Assembly: GCA_022113835.1 (NCBI GenBank)
Contig: JAILWY010000002.1
Location: forward strand, 6,302,501-6,366,500
DNA: 64,000 nt
Source: Atopsyche davidsoni
Taxonomy: Eukaryota > Arthropoda > Insecta > Trichoptera > Hydrobiosidae
Direction of reading: 5' to 3'
Part shown: positions 49,614 to 63,308 of the stretch, in pieces
Layout of the letters: each line of letters begins with the position of its first letter
How positions within the stretch are numbered: the first letter of the stretch is position 1
The notes under the pieces: model-generated
Databases searched by the model: none
What the model saw: the letters and a program-made list of their open reading frames with translations, nothing else
Told to the model about the DNA's origin: nothing
Translations under genes and position numbers: made by a program

Positions 49614-51717
49614 GACAGGAAGGGTTATATGAAATGTACATATTATGTAAGTGTTAGTCAATAAACGGTTATTCATTTTTACCTGTCTATTTGTTTTTGT
49701 ATCACAGCAACAAATAAATCTTAGTAATAATTAAACATGGAAACAATTAAAATCAGGTGTTGGGTGGATATAAAGGATACTTTAATTACTTTAAAAATAA
49801 AAACACTCTTTTTGTGCTATTTACACATATTTATTGTTAAATTATCACAAAGTAAACAATAATTATATCATTGGAAAAATACATGACTTGTATAGGAACT
49901 TTTGAAGCTTACGCATACATAGCAGGACCTGGAAGCATTGCATTACGATTTGAAGTCAGCAGTTGGATTGAGTAAGGCACATTTTTATTAAATAAAAGTA
50001 TTATTGTCTACGAATTGAAAGCAAAGCAACACTGAGACCAAATTTGTTTTTGTTTTCTATGTTGATAACAGGGCTTGGTCTTTTATGTTTTTTTTACAAC
50101 CTTTACATACAAATTATAAATCTAAAAATACGACATTGAAGTCCACCGAGGACTGAATATTTCTAACTTCATAAGGGTCAATTTCCAAAATGTTACTATT
50201 TATTGTGTATATAAACATGTAAACGAAGTACAAATTTTCAAAAAATGCATTAACAAATGAAAATAAATATATATATTACTATCACAGATCTTCAAAATAG
50301 AGAAATTCTTCAAAACTTTTATTTACTTGTATTTCTCAAAAAACGAGTAGTTATTAAAAAAATATATTTATATGTAATAAAACTTACTATACCTAGCTTA
50401 GAGAATATATATTTTTTCTGTAACAAGAAATTTCTTATTTTACAAATTAAATCAAATAAGAGAATTTTACAAATATAATAAACGATTTCATGCTTTCTTA
50501 TAACAGATTTGTTTGTGATATACTTATTTGATTGAGAAATAATTCACATCAACTTCTACATATGGACTAACCTATTGGCACATTGGTTTTATTACCTAAG
50601 AAAAGCAGAGTAAAATATATATTCACATGGATTCTTTACAAATATAAATTAGAGACACAGTAGTCTTGATATTATTGAATATTTTGTAATTACAACATTC
50701 GAAAAATATTTGAGTGTGGATTTATTTTGTAGTAAAAGAAAAAATTAAAAACCAAATGGCTAATTTATTATATTAGTTAGTTTCTAAAGGCTTTTATTTC
50801 TTCGTCAGATATGTGGCGCCTACTTATAGCACTTTCAAAATTGAAGTTTGTAAATAAAGCACAACAATTAATGCTAATTTCTAGAAAATTTGGTCTTAGT
50901 AGAAAAGTCTTGTGACATGTTACAGAAATATTGTCTGGTAATAATTATTGTTTTTCAACCTTGGGGTTGTTTTTTTCATTTCTCAAAAAGGAGTTGGTTA
51001 GTGCTAATGATGCCGAGCATATTTTAGTTCTTTTTATATGTTTTGAGAACTTAAGTTTAGTTTAAATATTATATAGTATTTTGAACAGCTGTAAATAAGT
51101 TGATGAATGTTTTGTGAATTATTTAGATTATACGGAGACATGTTTAAAATAAAAAAAAGTATTTTGAATGAAATACTTTTGTGATTTTTTGCATGATCAA
51201 ATGTAGTTTGATAATACAAAATAGGGCGAACAGGTCTCTCAAATCACAAAAATATTTTATTTAAAATATTAAAATGGAATTCTACCAAGTGCTCTGTAAA
51301 AAAATGTTGAATATAACAAATTATTAAGCTAAGGATGTCATCAGTACTTTTCTTTTTAGGGTTAAAGTATAAATCATATATGACATTTAAGCACTATACA
51401 CAGTGTGGACAAATAAAATTATGTTAAAGGTACAATAATAACATCATACCTTTAAAGCAATGTAAACTTAACATAACTGGTACTCTACAGAAAATGTAAG
51501 GAGCGGCTAATAAAATCGTGCCTGGAACATTAATGAATGGTATTTAAGCTAACAATTGAGTCAAATAATATTTTGTTGAGATTTCGTTCTAATTAAAAAA
51601 TAATATGAATATACATACTGTCGACGTATTTATTCTAGACTTTGTCTATTTTAAAATGAAATTAGGGCTGAGCGGTTATACCAATTGTAGAAAAGTATGT
51701 ATTCTATAATGGACTGT
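49614..51717. other. 3' UTRs and spacer between the 115-residue gene and salvador
   Basis: Convergent 3' ends: the plus gene should end near 49680, and the salvador 3' UTR (minus strand) runs into this region from 51717. Only AT-rich sequence is seen. Confidence 0.45.
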
Positions 51718-54700
51718 TCAGCAATTTGAATGTGCGTGATATCCAATACCTCGCCGACGCTTTTCTATTTCTTGGACTAATGCGGACCTGTAATTAAGAA
51801 AGTTTTATGTAAATAAGAAAAAAGTAGAAGTATTGATATACTGATGCAATTACATCTATACAAACCTGTATTGCTCATATTTCATGACAATTAGTTGTAG
51901 TTCTTGTTTATAGAGTCTAGTCAACATGGCAGAGTAACAATCCAATTCATTTAGTCTAAACATACCCCATCTTAGTTTGTGGTCTAATTCTTGTGATGCT
52001 GAAAAAAAGTAAAAATTTGCCTGAGAATACAAACATTCTTAACTTATCAATGTTTTATTTAATCTAAAATTGTCAAATTTCAAAATGAGTGATGACATAC
52101 TTAACATTAATTTTGAATAGTCCAACTATAAATTACATACAACACTCTTGGAAAACTGCTGTGCAAATGAGTGGAAATATAATAGTTTAACAGGATCTTT
52201 AAACATGCCCCGAGGGCTGCAAGTCCCCGGACTCCACGTGTCTCATAGCACCGGTCTCTAAATCTACTACTATCATGGTCTACTGGCTCAACTATGAAAT
52301 GTGTTCATATTAAAATTTTGTGTGAGGCGCTGTAGTATATTTTCACTGATTACTAAATGTAAAAAATATATGGTACCTTTTGAGTACACAATGAGCCAAT
52401 GAGGGATTTCTTCCAAAAGATAAGGTGGCACCAGCGCCCCCGACAGGGGACCAAACACATAGCAGCCCCCCACCAGGCAAGGGTGTGCGTAGGATGACTG
52501 GCGGGTCATTTCACTGGCATAAACATAAACAATATAATTATATAAAAACTTAATAACTACCATGGGATAGTTTTAGCCTTATTTTTTCTTTGACATCAAA
52601 TTGTTTGTTGTTTGAGATTACCATTACATGTAACTTAAAGAACAAATACTTTTATTAAATGCAATGAACAAACGTTACTTATGTCTATGAACTATTATTA
52701 ATAAAAGTTTATTTATCAAATATTTCTGCAGTCAAATCTTTGACCATTGCACTTATATACATTCCTCTTTAGCAGTAGAACAATATATTTTTTAGATCTG
52801 TTGGTTGTCTGAGCGTTTGAAATATTAAAATTTTGGATAGAAGCAAATAACACATACTTGAAGTAATAAATGCCTCGGTGTGGGCTGTGCACTCTCTGCC
52901 ATCCCGACGGGACAGACTCCAAAGGATGTGTCCAGTGAGTTGTTTGCGTGTTGTGATCCATGTAGTACTTCCTGCCTCGCAGAGTGAAGTCTACAGACCA
53001 GCCAGGAGGAAGTGGCAGTTCACCGTCTTCACCTAACAATAATACAAAACAACAATTGAAATGTTGCCATGCATATACCAACACTTTAATATTGTCACAC
53101 TTATAGCTTTAATGTTAATAAGAATTTTGTTGTAGCATTAATAGTGGCTGGTTGGATGAACTTAGCGTAGTAATGTTGTTTTTTTAAATTTTCAATAAGA
53201 TTACTAGATGCTAGAAAAAACAATATTTAGGTACTTTGTATAGACATCAACATTTGTACAATAATATATTACCTTGGTTGTTTCCTGTCATTCCTGGAGT
53301 ATGTGTGGCATTGTGAATTAATTGTTCACCGTATGTCATCCCAGGGGGACCGTTGATCACATTTGAGTAGATAGGAGCAGATGCAGCGCCACTGTTATAT
53401 ACTAAAACAAAATTAAACATGATGTATTTATTTATAATTAAATAAACTTAACTTCTACCTGGAATTATTCATATAAATTGTTGAAAATACTTTCAATAGT
53501 GTTTTGAAAATGATCAAACCATGAGAATATTTAAATCAGTAAATGTAATGTAATACAGATAACAAACAAAGCATGAGGCAAACCTTGGATTTGTCCGTGA
53601 TTGATTGAATGGTGTGAGACATTTGTAGCCGAGGATGTGAGATGATGTTGTGATGAAGTAGGTGTAGGTATGTGGTGTGTAGACGAGCCAGGGGTGGGGT
53701 TGCCGTGAGAATCACTGCTGTTCTCTCGGGTTACAATTTGATGCTGTTGCTGTTTGACTTGCTGCTGGTTTTGGTAGATGGGATCTTCTGACTGGTGGTG
53801 AAGAAGGTGTCTCTGTCTACTGTTTTGACGACTAAAGTTGCCACCGTCCATGTCTGCATAACTTACGGAATGTGTGATCTGGAAATATAACAAATCCAGA
53901 ATAGATGCTATAAGTAGATGTATATAAATAAATATATCCATACATATATTTATATTAATATAATAAAGCTTACAGATTGAGGGGTAGAATCTCCGCTAAA
54001 ATGTGGTGATGCAGGATTAATGAAGGCTTCTCCAGTTGCAGATAAACTAGCAAACCTGCAAACAAATGAGTAATATTTTATTAAAGCAAAATAAGATGTA
54101 GAGATCAGTAATAATTTGGTGTATTTTTCTTTTACACATCATCGTAAACATCACCAAGAAAGCAATATAAACAATATGATATTCTTATATAATACAAATA
54201 TGGTTTAAATAAAAAACAAAATTCATATACCTGTGAGCTAAGTTAGGTACAGATTCGCTAGGTGTGTATTTGCCAGCATGTCCACCGAGGCCTTGTCCCT
54301 TTCCAAACTTGTGCTCAAGAGGAGGTGCAACTGTGGCTACTGCCCCCTCAGGCACAGGAAGAGGTTGTTGACTGCGAGACCTTCGATTACGTTCTGCCGT
54401 CCACACATTGATAACTGAAATGAATTGTTTTACGGTGTACAGGAAATGCTATGTGGGCACAGTTGATGATATGACATTCCAATGAAATAAAGTCCGTAAA
54501 TACATAGTATTGTGGAGTACTCGTAGAGCTGATTTAATAAAAAGGTGAATTTTTTAAAAACTTACAGATAGAAGGTAAACAGTAAGTTCAATAATTATGT
54601 AAGTATTTCATGAAAAAGTATAATAAAGTATTTACTTGGCATCTCTGGAGGTGTATCTTTTTTGACATATTTACCGACAACTCCTCCTTTTATAGTCTTT

Positions 54701-54720
54701 TGTCCTTTTCGTGAAATCAT
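51718..54720 (-). CDS. sav: Salvador, Hippo-pathway scaffold with WW and SARAH domains
   Basis: Nine minus-strand exons, 54720-54636, 54414-54231, 54055-53974, 53878-53584, 53401-53273, 53032-52858, 52513-52377, 51998-51866 and 51787-51718, join in phase to 429 residues. The start [13 protein letters not shown] and [12 protein letters not shown] matches the conserved Salvador N-terminus. A Gln/His/Ser-rich disordered middle follows (residues about 120-250). WW1 is at 264-297 ([28 protein letters not shown]) and WW2 at 300-333 ([16 protein letters not shown], ending YAHPC). The C-terminal SARAH helix is at about 363-420 ([31 protein letters not shown]). Salvador bridges Hippo and Warts kinases. 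It is shorter than the fly protein (about 600) and near the vertebrate length (about 380). It diverges from Stt3B. Confidence 0.95.
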
Positions 54721-55308
54721 TTTTGCTTGAGATATTAGACTTTATAAGCGTAATAATTCAAGATTACCATGTATTGGTAAGTTAAGTATAAATGTGCAGT
54801 TAATCATGAGTAAACATAGTAAAGTTAAATCAAAACTTATCACTTATGCATGTTGCAAGTCTCATTGTTTTAATTATTTGACAACCGCATAACTCCAGTC
54901 ACGACAGCACCAAAATTTTCAAATGACAGTGTTGCCCAAGTTTAAATTGATGAAATTGAGCATCATTATAATTTACATTGAACTTTTGTGCATTTAATAA
55001 AAAACCGTTAATTGAAATCTAAAAAAAACATTTTCGTAACTTAATAATTTTTTTATTAAATTTAAAAAGAGGTCAAATGTCTTACATATATTTTTTTAAT
55101 TATTCATAATAAAATATGTTTGTATTAAAATAAATGTCTATAATATGTAAGTAAAATTTTAAATAAATACAGTGTGAGGGTTGCATAATAATGAAAAGTA
55201 CATCAATTAGATGAATGGCAACTTGATCGCCGCGACGTGTCATTCCGAAACTCGCTGTGACAATTGCAATTGCTAGCGTTGAATGCTAGAGTGTTAACTC
55301 CGGTGAAA
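54721..55308. promoter_or_regulatory. Divergent promoter of salvador (-) and Stt3B (+)
   Basis: 588 bases separate the two start codons. A CG-richer patch (55226-55262) sits just upstream of the Stt3B ATG. The rest is AT-rich with no TATA box that I can assign. Bidirectional use is inferred from the layout. Confidence 0.45.
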
Positions 55309-58300
55309 ATGCCGGCCGTCGAGTGTGCCGTTAAAACCATTCGAAAGGCAAACTCTAGATTTACCAAAGTCGCTGGATACAGTAGTTTAATTACATTTAT
55401 TATATTAGCATTAGCATGGATATGTGGATTCGCCTCCCGGCTCTTCGCCGTCATAAGATTTGAGAGTATCATTCATGAATTTGATCCGTGGTACGTATTA
55501 TTTTGTTTCCATACGTGTTGATCCCTCTGTTAGATAACGAAAATTCTTATATTTAAATATATTTTATTAATTTTATGTTAGTTATAATCGTATTTGAATT
55601 GTTATACCCTCATATTTTTGTCATGATAATGTTGAAATAAATAAAAATATATCAGTTAAGTAGGATAGCTACAGAGAAAGATTATTCTGAAATATATTCA
55701 AAGTTTTTCCAGCTTCTTATTTATCTTTTTGTTGTAGGTTTAATTATCGAGCTACGGCTTATATGGTTCAACATGGATTTTACAATTTTCTAAATTGGTT
55801 TGACGAGCGAGCATGGTATCCACTCGGTCGAATTGTAGGAGGTACGGTGTACCCCGGGCTTATGATAACATCCGGAGCCATCCACTGGGTTCTACATGCC
55901 CTCAATATTCCCATCCACATTAGAGATATTTGTGTATTTCTGGCTCCCATATTCAGGTGTGTTTACATATAATATACTTTTTGATTGAAGAGTTATAGGT
56001 GTTCGTTAGCTTTAAAAAGGATAAAATCTGAAATTAAAATATGAAAGTGCTCCCAGAGTTTTTTAGCTTTACACATGAAATTTAAGTGATTTTTATTTAT
56101 CACTCTTGAAATTCATATGATAATAGAAATGCTTATCATTCCCTACATTGTGTGCTATTGGACCAATGAATTGTAACCAATGAATTGTAACCAATGATTT
56201 TCTTCTCCTTCCTAACCTCAAAAAACACTTCAGATGAAAAAAATAATCCAAAAAATGTGCAATTTTAGTGATTGTAGACACATGTTTATAAAAGTTTCTA
56301 TATAACCAGGATATATTTGGTTATTTAAGAATCAAAGGGATGAAAATGAAAAATATAATTCTCATACCATAGATTTGTTTCATCTGTGAGTTTTTTTTTT
56401 TAACCAGTTTTAGTATTCATCAACAGCAAGAGTGTATAATGTATGAAATGCTGACTAATAATATAGTTTATTTTTGCTAATAAAAGGCAGGACACTGCTG
56501 AGTTTTAGTATGGGGTTAAACATCAAGTCCTTTATAACATATTCTAAGATTTTCAGTTTGTACACTCTCACCACACATCACTGGTATGCATTATATTACT
56601 TACACAGATAAATATTTGTTTAAATTAATAACTGGTTGATGATAAAAAAGTACATTTATTGATAATGTAGAATTCAAAGCTTAGAAGTTATAACAAAAGT
56701 TCACAGTTTGGTTTTTACTTTGATTGCTTCATCATCCGATGGTGACTGACCGTATCGATATGTTTTATTAAAATATGAACAATTAAAACATTATGTTAAC
56801 AAATCATCAAAATATAAATACAATAATATGATTACAGTGGTCTGACTGCTATATCAACATACCTGTTGACTTCTGAGATATGGTCCAAAGGAGCTGGTCT
56901 GTTTGCGGCCTGTTTTATTGCCATCGTGCCAGGATACATCAGTAGATCTGTTGCCGGCAGCTATGACAATGAAGGCATTGCCATTTTTGCTCTTCAGTTT
57001 ACATACTACCTCTGGGTCAAGAGTGTTAAGACGGGATCCATCTCTTGGGCTACTATGACTGCGCTGTCTTATTTCTATATGGTAAGAAGTTTAGAATTTT
57101 TTTAATAGATTAAATGTTACTGGGTATTCTCTGAAATTTGCTTAGTCTACCTAGCTTCTATTTTATTTGAATTATAGTTTTATATCAGAACAATTATGTC
57201 ACTTTAGGAATAAATGTAAAATTTTTGTTTACCTACATTTTTCTTATTATGCCGAAGACTCGTTTTTTAAAATAAATATGTGTTTACATTGAAATAAGGT
57301 TATATTTGTATTTAAAAATCTGTGTAATTATTGCGTATATTTATCACAGACGTTTTCTTAGTAGAATTTTTGAACTACGAATGCAATAATAAACAGCCAT
57401 CTTGCTTTCTTTAACTATCCTAAAGGAATCAAAATTATTCAGCCGCATTTTACTACCCAATACTAAAATTACAAAGTGGCCTGCATAATCTTTATTAGTG
57501 TTACCCAAGGTTAATTAAATAGTAAAAAACACAGAGAGTAGAAACATTTGACTGTTGGTTTCTTTGGTACTAAGCTGCGTTCCAACGTTTTGTTTCTGAT
57601 ATTGGAGCCATCTTTATTTCTTAAAGTTTGCTCAGATGCCGGGGCCGAAACTTTGGAGTTCAAATTAACAAAAAACCAACAGCTGACAAATCCTGCAATC
57701 ACAAAAGAAATGTTTTTATCTGTTGTCAAGATTGCATAATTTATTTGACATGGTAATTGATCTGATAGTTTTAAAGTAAACTAATTATAAACTTAATTTT
57801 GTATGCATAAATTATGTATGTATAATGTTAAGAAATTCAATCTTTTTGACAGAGAGTACTTGGTGGAATTCCATTTTAATATTTTTGAGTGATTTTCCAC
57901 ATTTTCGTTTTTATTAGTGACCGGTTTCGCCAACCTTTCACGTTGGCATTATCAAACTGAGTGTTGACTCTGTTTGATAATGCCAACGTGAAAGGTTGGC
58001 GAAACCGGTCACTAATAAAAACGAAAATGTGGAAAATTACTCGAGTATTTTATTCAAAAATGTTATGTATAATGTCTTAAGCTGTAAAGTTATACATATG
58101 TATGTTTTTCAATAAATAAAAATGTCAATTTTTCTGTCCAGAAATAAATAAACTATATGTCTAAATTACACATTGACCTCGGAGACATAACAATACCATT
58201 ATGTATCTGCAATAACAATATAAAATTACCTAATATTTGAGTGCGGTATATTTATAATATTTTATAGACTTGTTTATTTTATATTTTAGGTTTCTGCGTG

Positions 58301-61300
58301 GGGAGGGTATGTTTTCATCATTAATCTAATTCCTTTGCACGTGTTTGTGTTGCTCCTGATGGGCCGTTACTCGGTGAGGCTGTTCACGAGCTACACAGTG
58401 TTCTACATTCTTGGCCTCCTGTTCTCCATGCAGATTCCTTTTGTTGGCTTCCAGCCCATCAGGACCAGTGAGCACATGGCAGCATCAGGTAAATTTCGTT
58501 TGTTTTATTATGAATTTAATTTTGTATATTTTAGAGATTTAATTTTGTACATATTTGAAGTTCAATACATTTTACCTTTACATAGTCTTGTTATTTACAC
58601 AGCTGCTATTCCTCTATTGATTCTTACATAATTTAGTTCTTTTGAAATTACTCAATGATTTGTCAATGTCAATGCACAGTATTTATTTTATTTTAAAATC
58701 CATATTTGTAGTACATTGGGTCGGTGACTATTCTTGCAGGTGTGTTTGCACTGATGATTGCTGTGGGCTTCTTGCGCTACCTGCAATCCATGATGCCCAA
58801 GGGGGAATGGAAAAAGTTGATTATCGCAGGTGGATTGGTGGCAGGAGCAGCAGTGTTTCTCGTAGTGGTCTTTCTCACCTATGCCGGAGTCATCGCCCCC
58901 TGGAGTGGAAGGTAACAATGATCTATTAATTATTTTTGCTTGTTTGGCATACACAAATAATTTCATGTGAACAGAAGCCAACTATTACATTTGATGTTCA
59001 CGCTAGGAGAATCTATTGAACACCCTAGATTTTTGTGAATGAATGAATTGAAAACTAACATGAATTTATATTTTTTCTTTTTGAAGTGGAAAAAACATTA
59101 GGATGAAATATAAATCTGGCGTATTTTTGCACATTTTGTATATTCATTAAAATCTTTTCATAATGAATTTGTGGGGCCATAAAAATTCTTGCACAATAAC
59201 AACACCATTGTTTTGTATGAAAATGGAAAACCTTTCTTCGGTTATTCTATTTAATAGATTTGCTAATGTTATCATTTAAATTAAATTTGAATTTCAGATT
59301 TTACTCGCTGTGGGATACCGCATATGCCAAAGTTCATATACCAATTATCGCATCAGTGTCAGAGCATCAGCCCACCACATGGTTCTCATTCTTCTTTGAT
59401 CTGCACATCCTTGTGTGTGCTTTCCCTGTTGGGTTGTGGTACTGCATCAAGAACATCAACGATGAGAGAGTGTTTGGTATGTCTTTTAAAATTTATTTTT
59501 AAAACCCTTTTAATCTCTGTCAATTTTTAACTGAAAATTAAACTTGAACTCATCTCTGCAATTTTACATATTTATAGTTTTGTATTTTACTTGTAACGGC
59601 CAGCATGGTCCAGAATCAGTAGATAATAATAGCAACAATAAATCAGATTGTGATAACTGTAACAATATAATCTATGTGCCAAATATATTGGCTTATAAAT
59701 TAAAAGTACTTAAATTTTTTTTTGTGAATAATGAACACGCCTGTATTTGAATGGAGGGTTTTATAGTTATACTTATTTTTGTTTTTGATTCCAGTTGCCC
59801 TTTATGCGATAAGCGCAGTATATTTTGCGGGTGTAATGGTACGCCTGATGCTGACTCTCACTCCAGTGGTTTGCATCCTTTCCGGTATCACCTTCTCTGG
59901 TCTTTTAGAGATTTTCCTTAAAGAAGATGAGGTTGAAAACTCCACTACTATCTCTACCACTGACGCTGGAGAAGAGAACTCTGTTGCTACAATTAATAAG
60001 AATCTTTATGATAAGGTCTGTGTTATATTTCATACATATCTGGTTTGAAAATTATTCTGTTGGGATTGATTGAATTTTAAGAATGATAAAAATTATACCA
60101 TAATTATGTAAAATCGTTTGGAAATGGTGGCTTTAGGGTTCTAAGCTCCTGGAATCCAATGCTACAATCCCTGTTAGGTTTCACTTTTAGTCTGAAATTT
60201 TCATGGCAGCCAAGCTCTTAACCTCCGCTAGATTCTTAATAAGATTACAACTTGAAATGCAATAATCTATGCAATGAAATAAACCATGAATATGAATGAC
60301 AAATAATTAAATTTATTTTATAATATAAATTAATTTAATTTAATAATTAATATAATTTAATTTAATTAATTAATTTATTTTTTATTTATTTTATTTTATT
60401 TAACTAAATAAGCTTATATTTTTTACTTGAATATTTCCAGGCTGGTAAACTGAGGCGTATGCGTCATGAGCAGGATGGTTCGAGTGGGGTGACCAGTGGA
60501 ACGACAACCCCGCCCACCGAAGGCTTGGGAGTGAACCTGCGCTCGGCTGTGATCATGGTGTCCATGGTCCTGCTCATGCTGTTTGCAGTTCATTGCACTT
60601 GGGTCACCTCCAACGCCTACTCTAGCCCTAGCATTGTGCTCGCTTTCTATACTAACGATGGGTAAGTTACTTTGTATGCATTTTTATATTTTCTTATCTA
60701 TGTTATCATAATTTTTTTATCAACTTAAATTCTAACCATACTTTTCATCTTTTTCTTATATTATTTTCTGTGCTTTACTAACCTACTTTATGCAATACTT
60801 CTACCACATGCTTACAAAGGGATGAAGGAGGGTAAGAGATTAAATTTTTTAATGTATACCAAATACTAATGTAGCTGTAAATTAGTGTTTGAAATGAATT
60901 TTTAACATAAATTGTAGATAAACTATGTAAAAATATTTCTTCTGCATTTGACGCTTTAATCTGAGGTGGAGGGTGCTTTTGATTGGTATGGCTTGACATT
61001 ATACTCTAGTACTGTAGATCAAAACTTTCTTATGCAGACCAATTTATGAAATGTTGTCATTCCAAAGTGTTAAATAGAATAAGGTCATTTCAATGATCAA
61101 TCATATTTTTCTTTTCCAAATGACTTATTACCTCTGCTGTTGGACAGGAGCATTGATTTCTGTTCTGAGCTGACCTGATTTCTTTTTCTTTCCAGCATGA
61201 AAATAATAGCAAGTAGTGTAATCCTCATTATGGTAATTTAGAGTAATATTTACTGTATCTTCTAAAGTTTCAGTGAAATTGTAGATGGATTATTGAAGTA

Positions 61301-62697
61301 TGGTGTGTTTTACTTATTGTGTGGTTTTATTTAGATGGTGTTTCTTGCAAGAATTAAATTGATTTGTTAGCTAATTTGTAATGTTAACTTTCAGCTCCCG
61401 CCAAATCTTAGATGACTTCAGAGAGGCCTACTATTGGCTGTCACAGAACACCGCTGATGAGGCTCGCGTTATGTCCTGGTGGGATTATGGATATCAGGTA
61501 AACCTTTATATCTGTATATTAAAAAAATATATAGTACTGAGTGTTGGTCAGTTTTAATAAGTTATTTTGCAATTTTAGATAGCAGGGATGGCGAATCGGA
61601 CAACACTAGTGGATAATAACACTTGGAATAATTCACACATAGCTCTCGTTGGTAAAGCCATGGCATCCAACGAGAGCGCGGCCTTTGAAATCATGACTTC
61701 CCTCGATGTCGACTATGTGCTTGTTATATTTGGTGGAGCTATCGGTTATTCTGGAGATGATATTAACAAATTCTTGTGGATGGTGCGCATTGCTGAAGGC
61801 GAGCACCCTAAAGATATTAGGGTAAATAATACTTAAAAAATATTGACAGTTCATACAGTTTTCTTATCAATTTAACTTATATAATATTGTGTACAGGAAA
61901 ATGATTACTTCACGGAGCGCGGTGAATTCCGTATTGATTCGGAGGGGGCCCCAGCCCTACTGAACTGTCTGATGTACAAGCTTTCCTATTACGGATATGA
62001 AGGAGCGCGTGGGGACTCCCGAGGTCCTCCAGGATTCGACCGCACTCGTCAGGCCGTGCCCGGAAACAGGAACTTCCAACTTACCTATCTCGAAGAAGCT
62101 TACACCACTGAGCACTGGCTCGTTAGGATTTACAGGTAAACATTGGCACTGACAGGATCTGAATGCTTATGCAATTTAAATATAATATCTGTAAGTACTT
62201 AAATATTGTAACATATTCAAGGTTGTTGTATTTTTCAATTGTAAACATTTTCTGCTTTTCATGTGTTGTCATTAGCGAGTGATGTAATAATGTTTTATCC
62301 AATTATCATTGTTACAGGAAATGATGATACAATCATGAAAGATTAATATTTTCCTATATAATATTCTGTAGTCTAATTTTTTCAAATGGTTTTTTTAATG
62401 GTGTTGTAGAGTACTTTTAATTTAAAACTAATTTGATCATTTTCATTCCAGGGTCAAGAAGCCGCATGAGTTTAACCGTCCCCGACTTCCAGTAGCGCAG
62501 AGATCGATTAAAACTTCTGGCTTTATATCTAAAAAGGTAAGTGAATCTTTACGTGTATAGTGTAATAAAATGTTTCTGGATTTTCTGTGTTAAGTATTCT
62601 CACACATATGCGTTGCACATTGCAGACCTCTAGACGCAAAAAAGGGACCATAAAGAACAAGCCGGTGATTATTAAAGGAAAGAAGACAGTTAAATAA
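55309..62697 (+). CDS. Stt3B: Dolichyl-diphosphooligosaccharide--protein glycosyltransferase catalytic subunit STT3B
   Basis: Thirteen exons join in phase to 792 residues: 55309-55490, 55738-55956, 56838-57081, 58290-58488, 58740-58911, 59298-59476, 59795-60015, 60441-60661, 61395-61497, 61579-61821, 61897-62135, 62452-62536, 62626-62697. It transfers the dolichol-linked glycan to Asn in the ER. Catalytic and binding motifs are present: the first acidic motif in HEFDPW (D59), [12 protein letters not shown], the [10 protein letters not shown] loop, and WWDYG at 574-578. The DK-type helix reads [12 protein letters not shown]. About a dozen hydrophobic helices precede the lumenal domain. The acidic Ser/Thr loop ([18 protein letters not shown]) and the basic tail ([13 protein letters not shown]) identify the B paralog, used for post-translational glycosylation, over STT3A. 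The ATG at 55309 is chosen because it gives the expected short cytosolic N-terminus. Confidence 0.97.
56162..56197. repeat. Short tandem repeat, 14-bp unit
   Basis: The unit accaatgaattgta occurs twice exactly and then as a partial third copy, in Stt3B intron 2. Confidence 0.9.
57892..58037. repeat. Perfect 66-bp hairpin in Stt3B intron 3
   Basis: The arms 57892-57957 and 57972-58037 are exact reverse complements over 66 bases. The 14-base spacer itself pairs (GAGT with ACTC around GTTG) with one T-T mismatch. Weaker similarity continues outward for about 15 bases on each side (GAGT-ATTTTCC). This looks like a fold-back element. It has no open frame and is transcribed inside the Stt3B pre-mRNA. 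Confidence 0.93.
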
Positions 62698-63035
62698 TAT
62701 CAGAAATGATTTGACAGTGTTGGCAATAAGACTGCTCTCATTGGAACTAGTCCACAAAGTTGATAACTGAACATACTAACATTAAAGCTTAACAAACATC
62801 GTTAAAAAATTACCAGCAAAAATTGAAAGTGGCTGTGAAGTGATGCGCATATTTACTATTTTTTCTTATTGCTTCACGGTTTGAAAAGTGAGTTTTGTGA
62901 TTATTAAGTAAAAAGTGAACGAAAGTACGTTAAGTATACCTTCCATACAAGAAGACTGCAAATTACAAAATTAAAGGAAGTTTACGTTATAAATAATTTG
63001 GTCGGATAATTAACTAACTAACGTATAATTTACAC
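62698..63035 (+). other. Stt3B 3' UTR
   Basis: Begins directly after the TAA at 62695-62697. No canonical AATAAA occurs close to the stop, so the transcript end is not fixed by the sequence. No other feature seen. Confidence 0.4.
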
Positions 63036-63154
63036 CAGGGGTGGAAACATTTTTCGGTATGTTGAGAGTAAATATAGAGAAAAATATAATCCTAAATAAC
63101 AAATACATTGCTATTTGTCAATACAACTAATAGCTATGTAGACGGCACTGTCAA

Positions 63155-63218
<64 letters not shown>

Positions 63219-63300
63219 TATTATGAAGCAGTGCTCCAATCATCCCAAACCAAGGCAGGGCAGACCAGTAATGTCGCAATGGATAGTGTGTCCACCCCTG
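63036..63300. mobile_element. hAT-like MITE with internal (TA)n
   Basis: Ends are CAGGGGTGGAAACATTTTTC on the left and, read on the other strand, CAGGGGTGGACACAC on the right: a 10-base perfect terminal repeat. The flanking 8-mers atttacac and attgatac agree at 6 of 8 positions, as for an old hAT target duplication. A (TA)n run at 63159-63215 lies inside. There is no transposase frame. Confidence 0.7.
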
Positions 63301-63308
63301 ATTGATAC

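Noticed and set aside
57511..57739. Open frames on both strands in Stt3B intron 3
   Set aside because: No splice sites or known motif; might be an old repeat, but I could not identify terminal structure.
60301..60415. AATTTAATTTAATTAATT low-complexity run
   Set aside because: Simple AT-rich intron sequence; no element boundaries.
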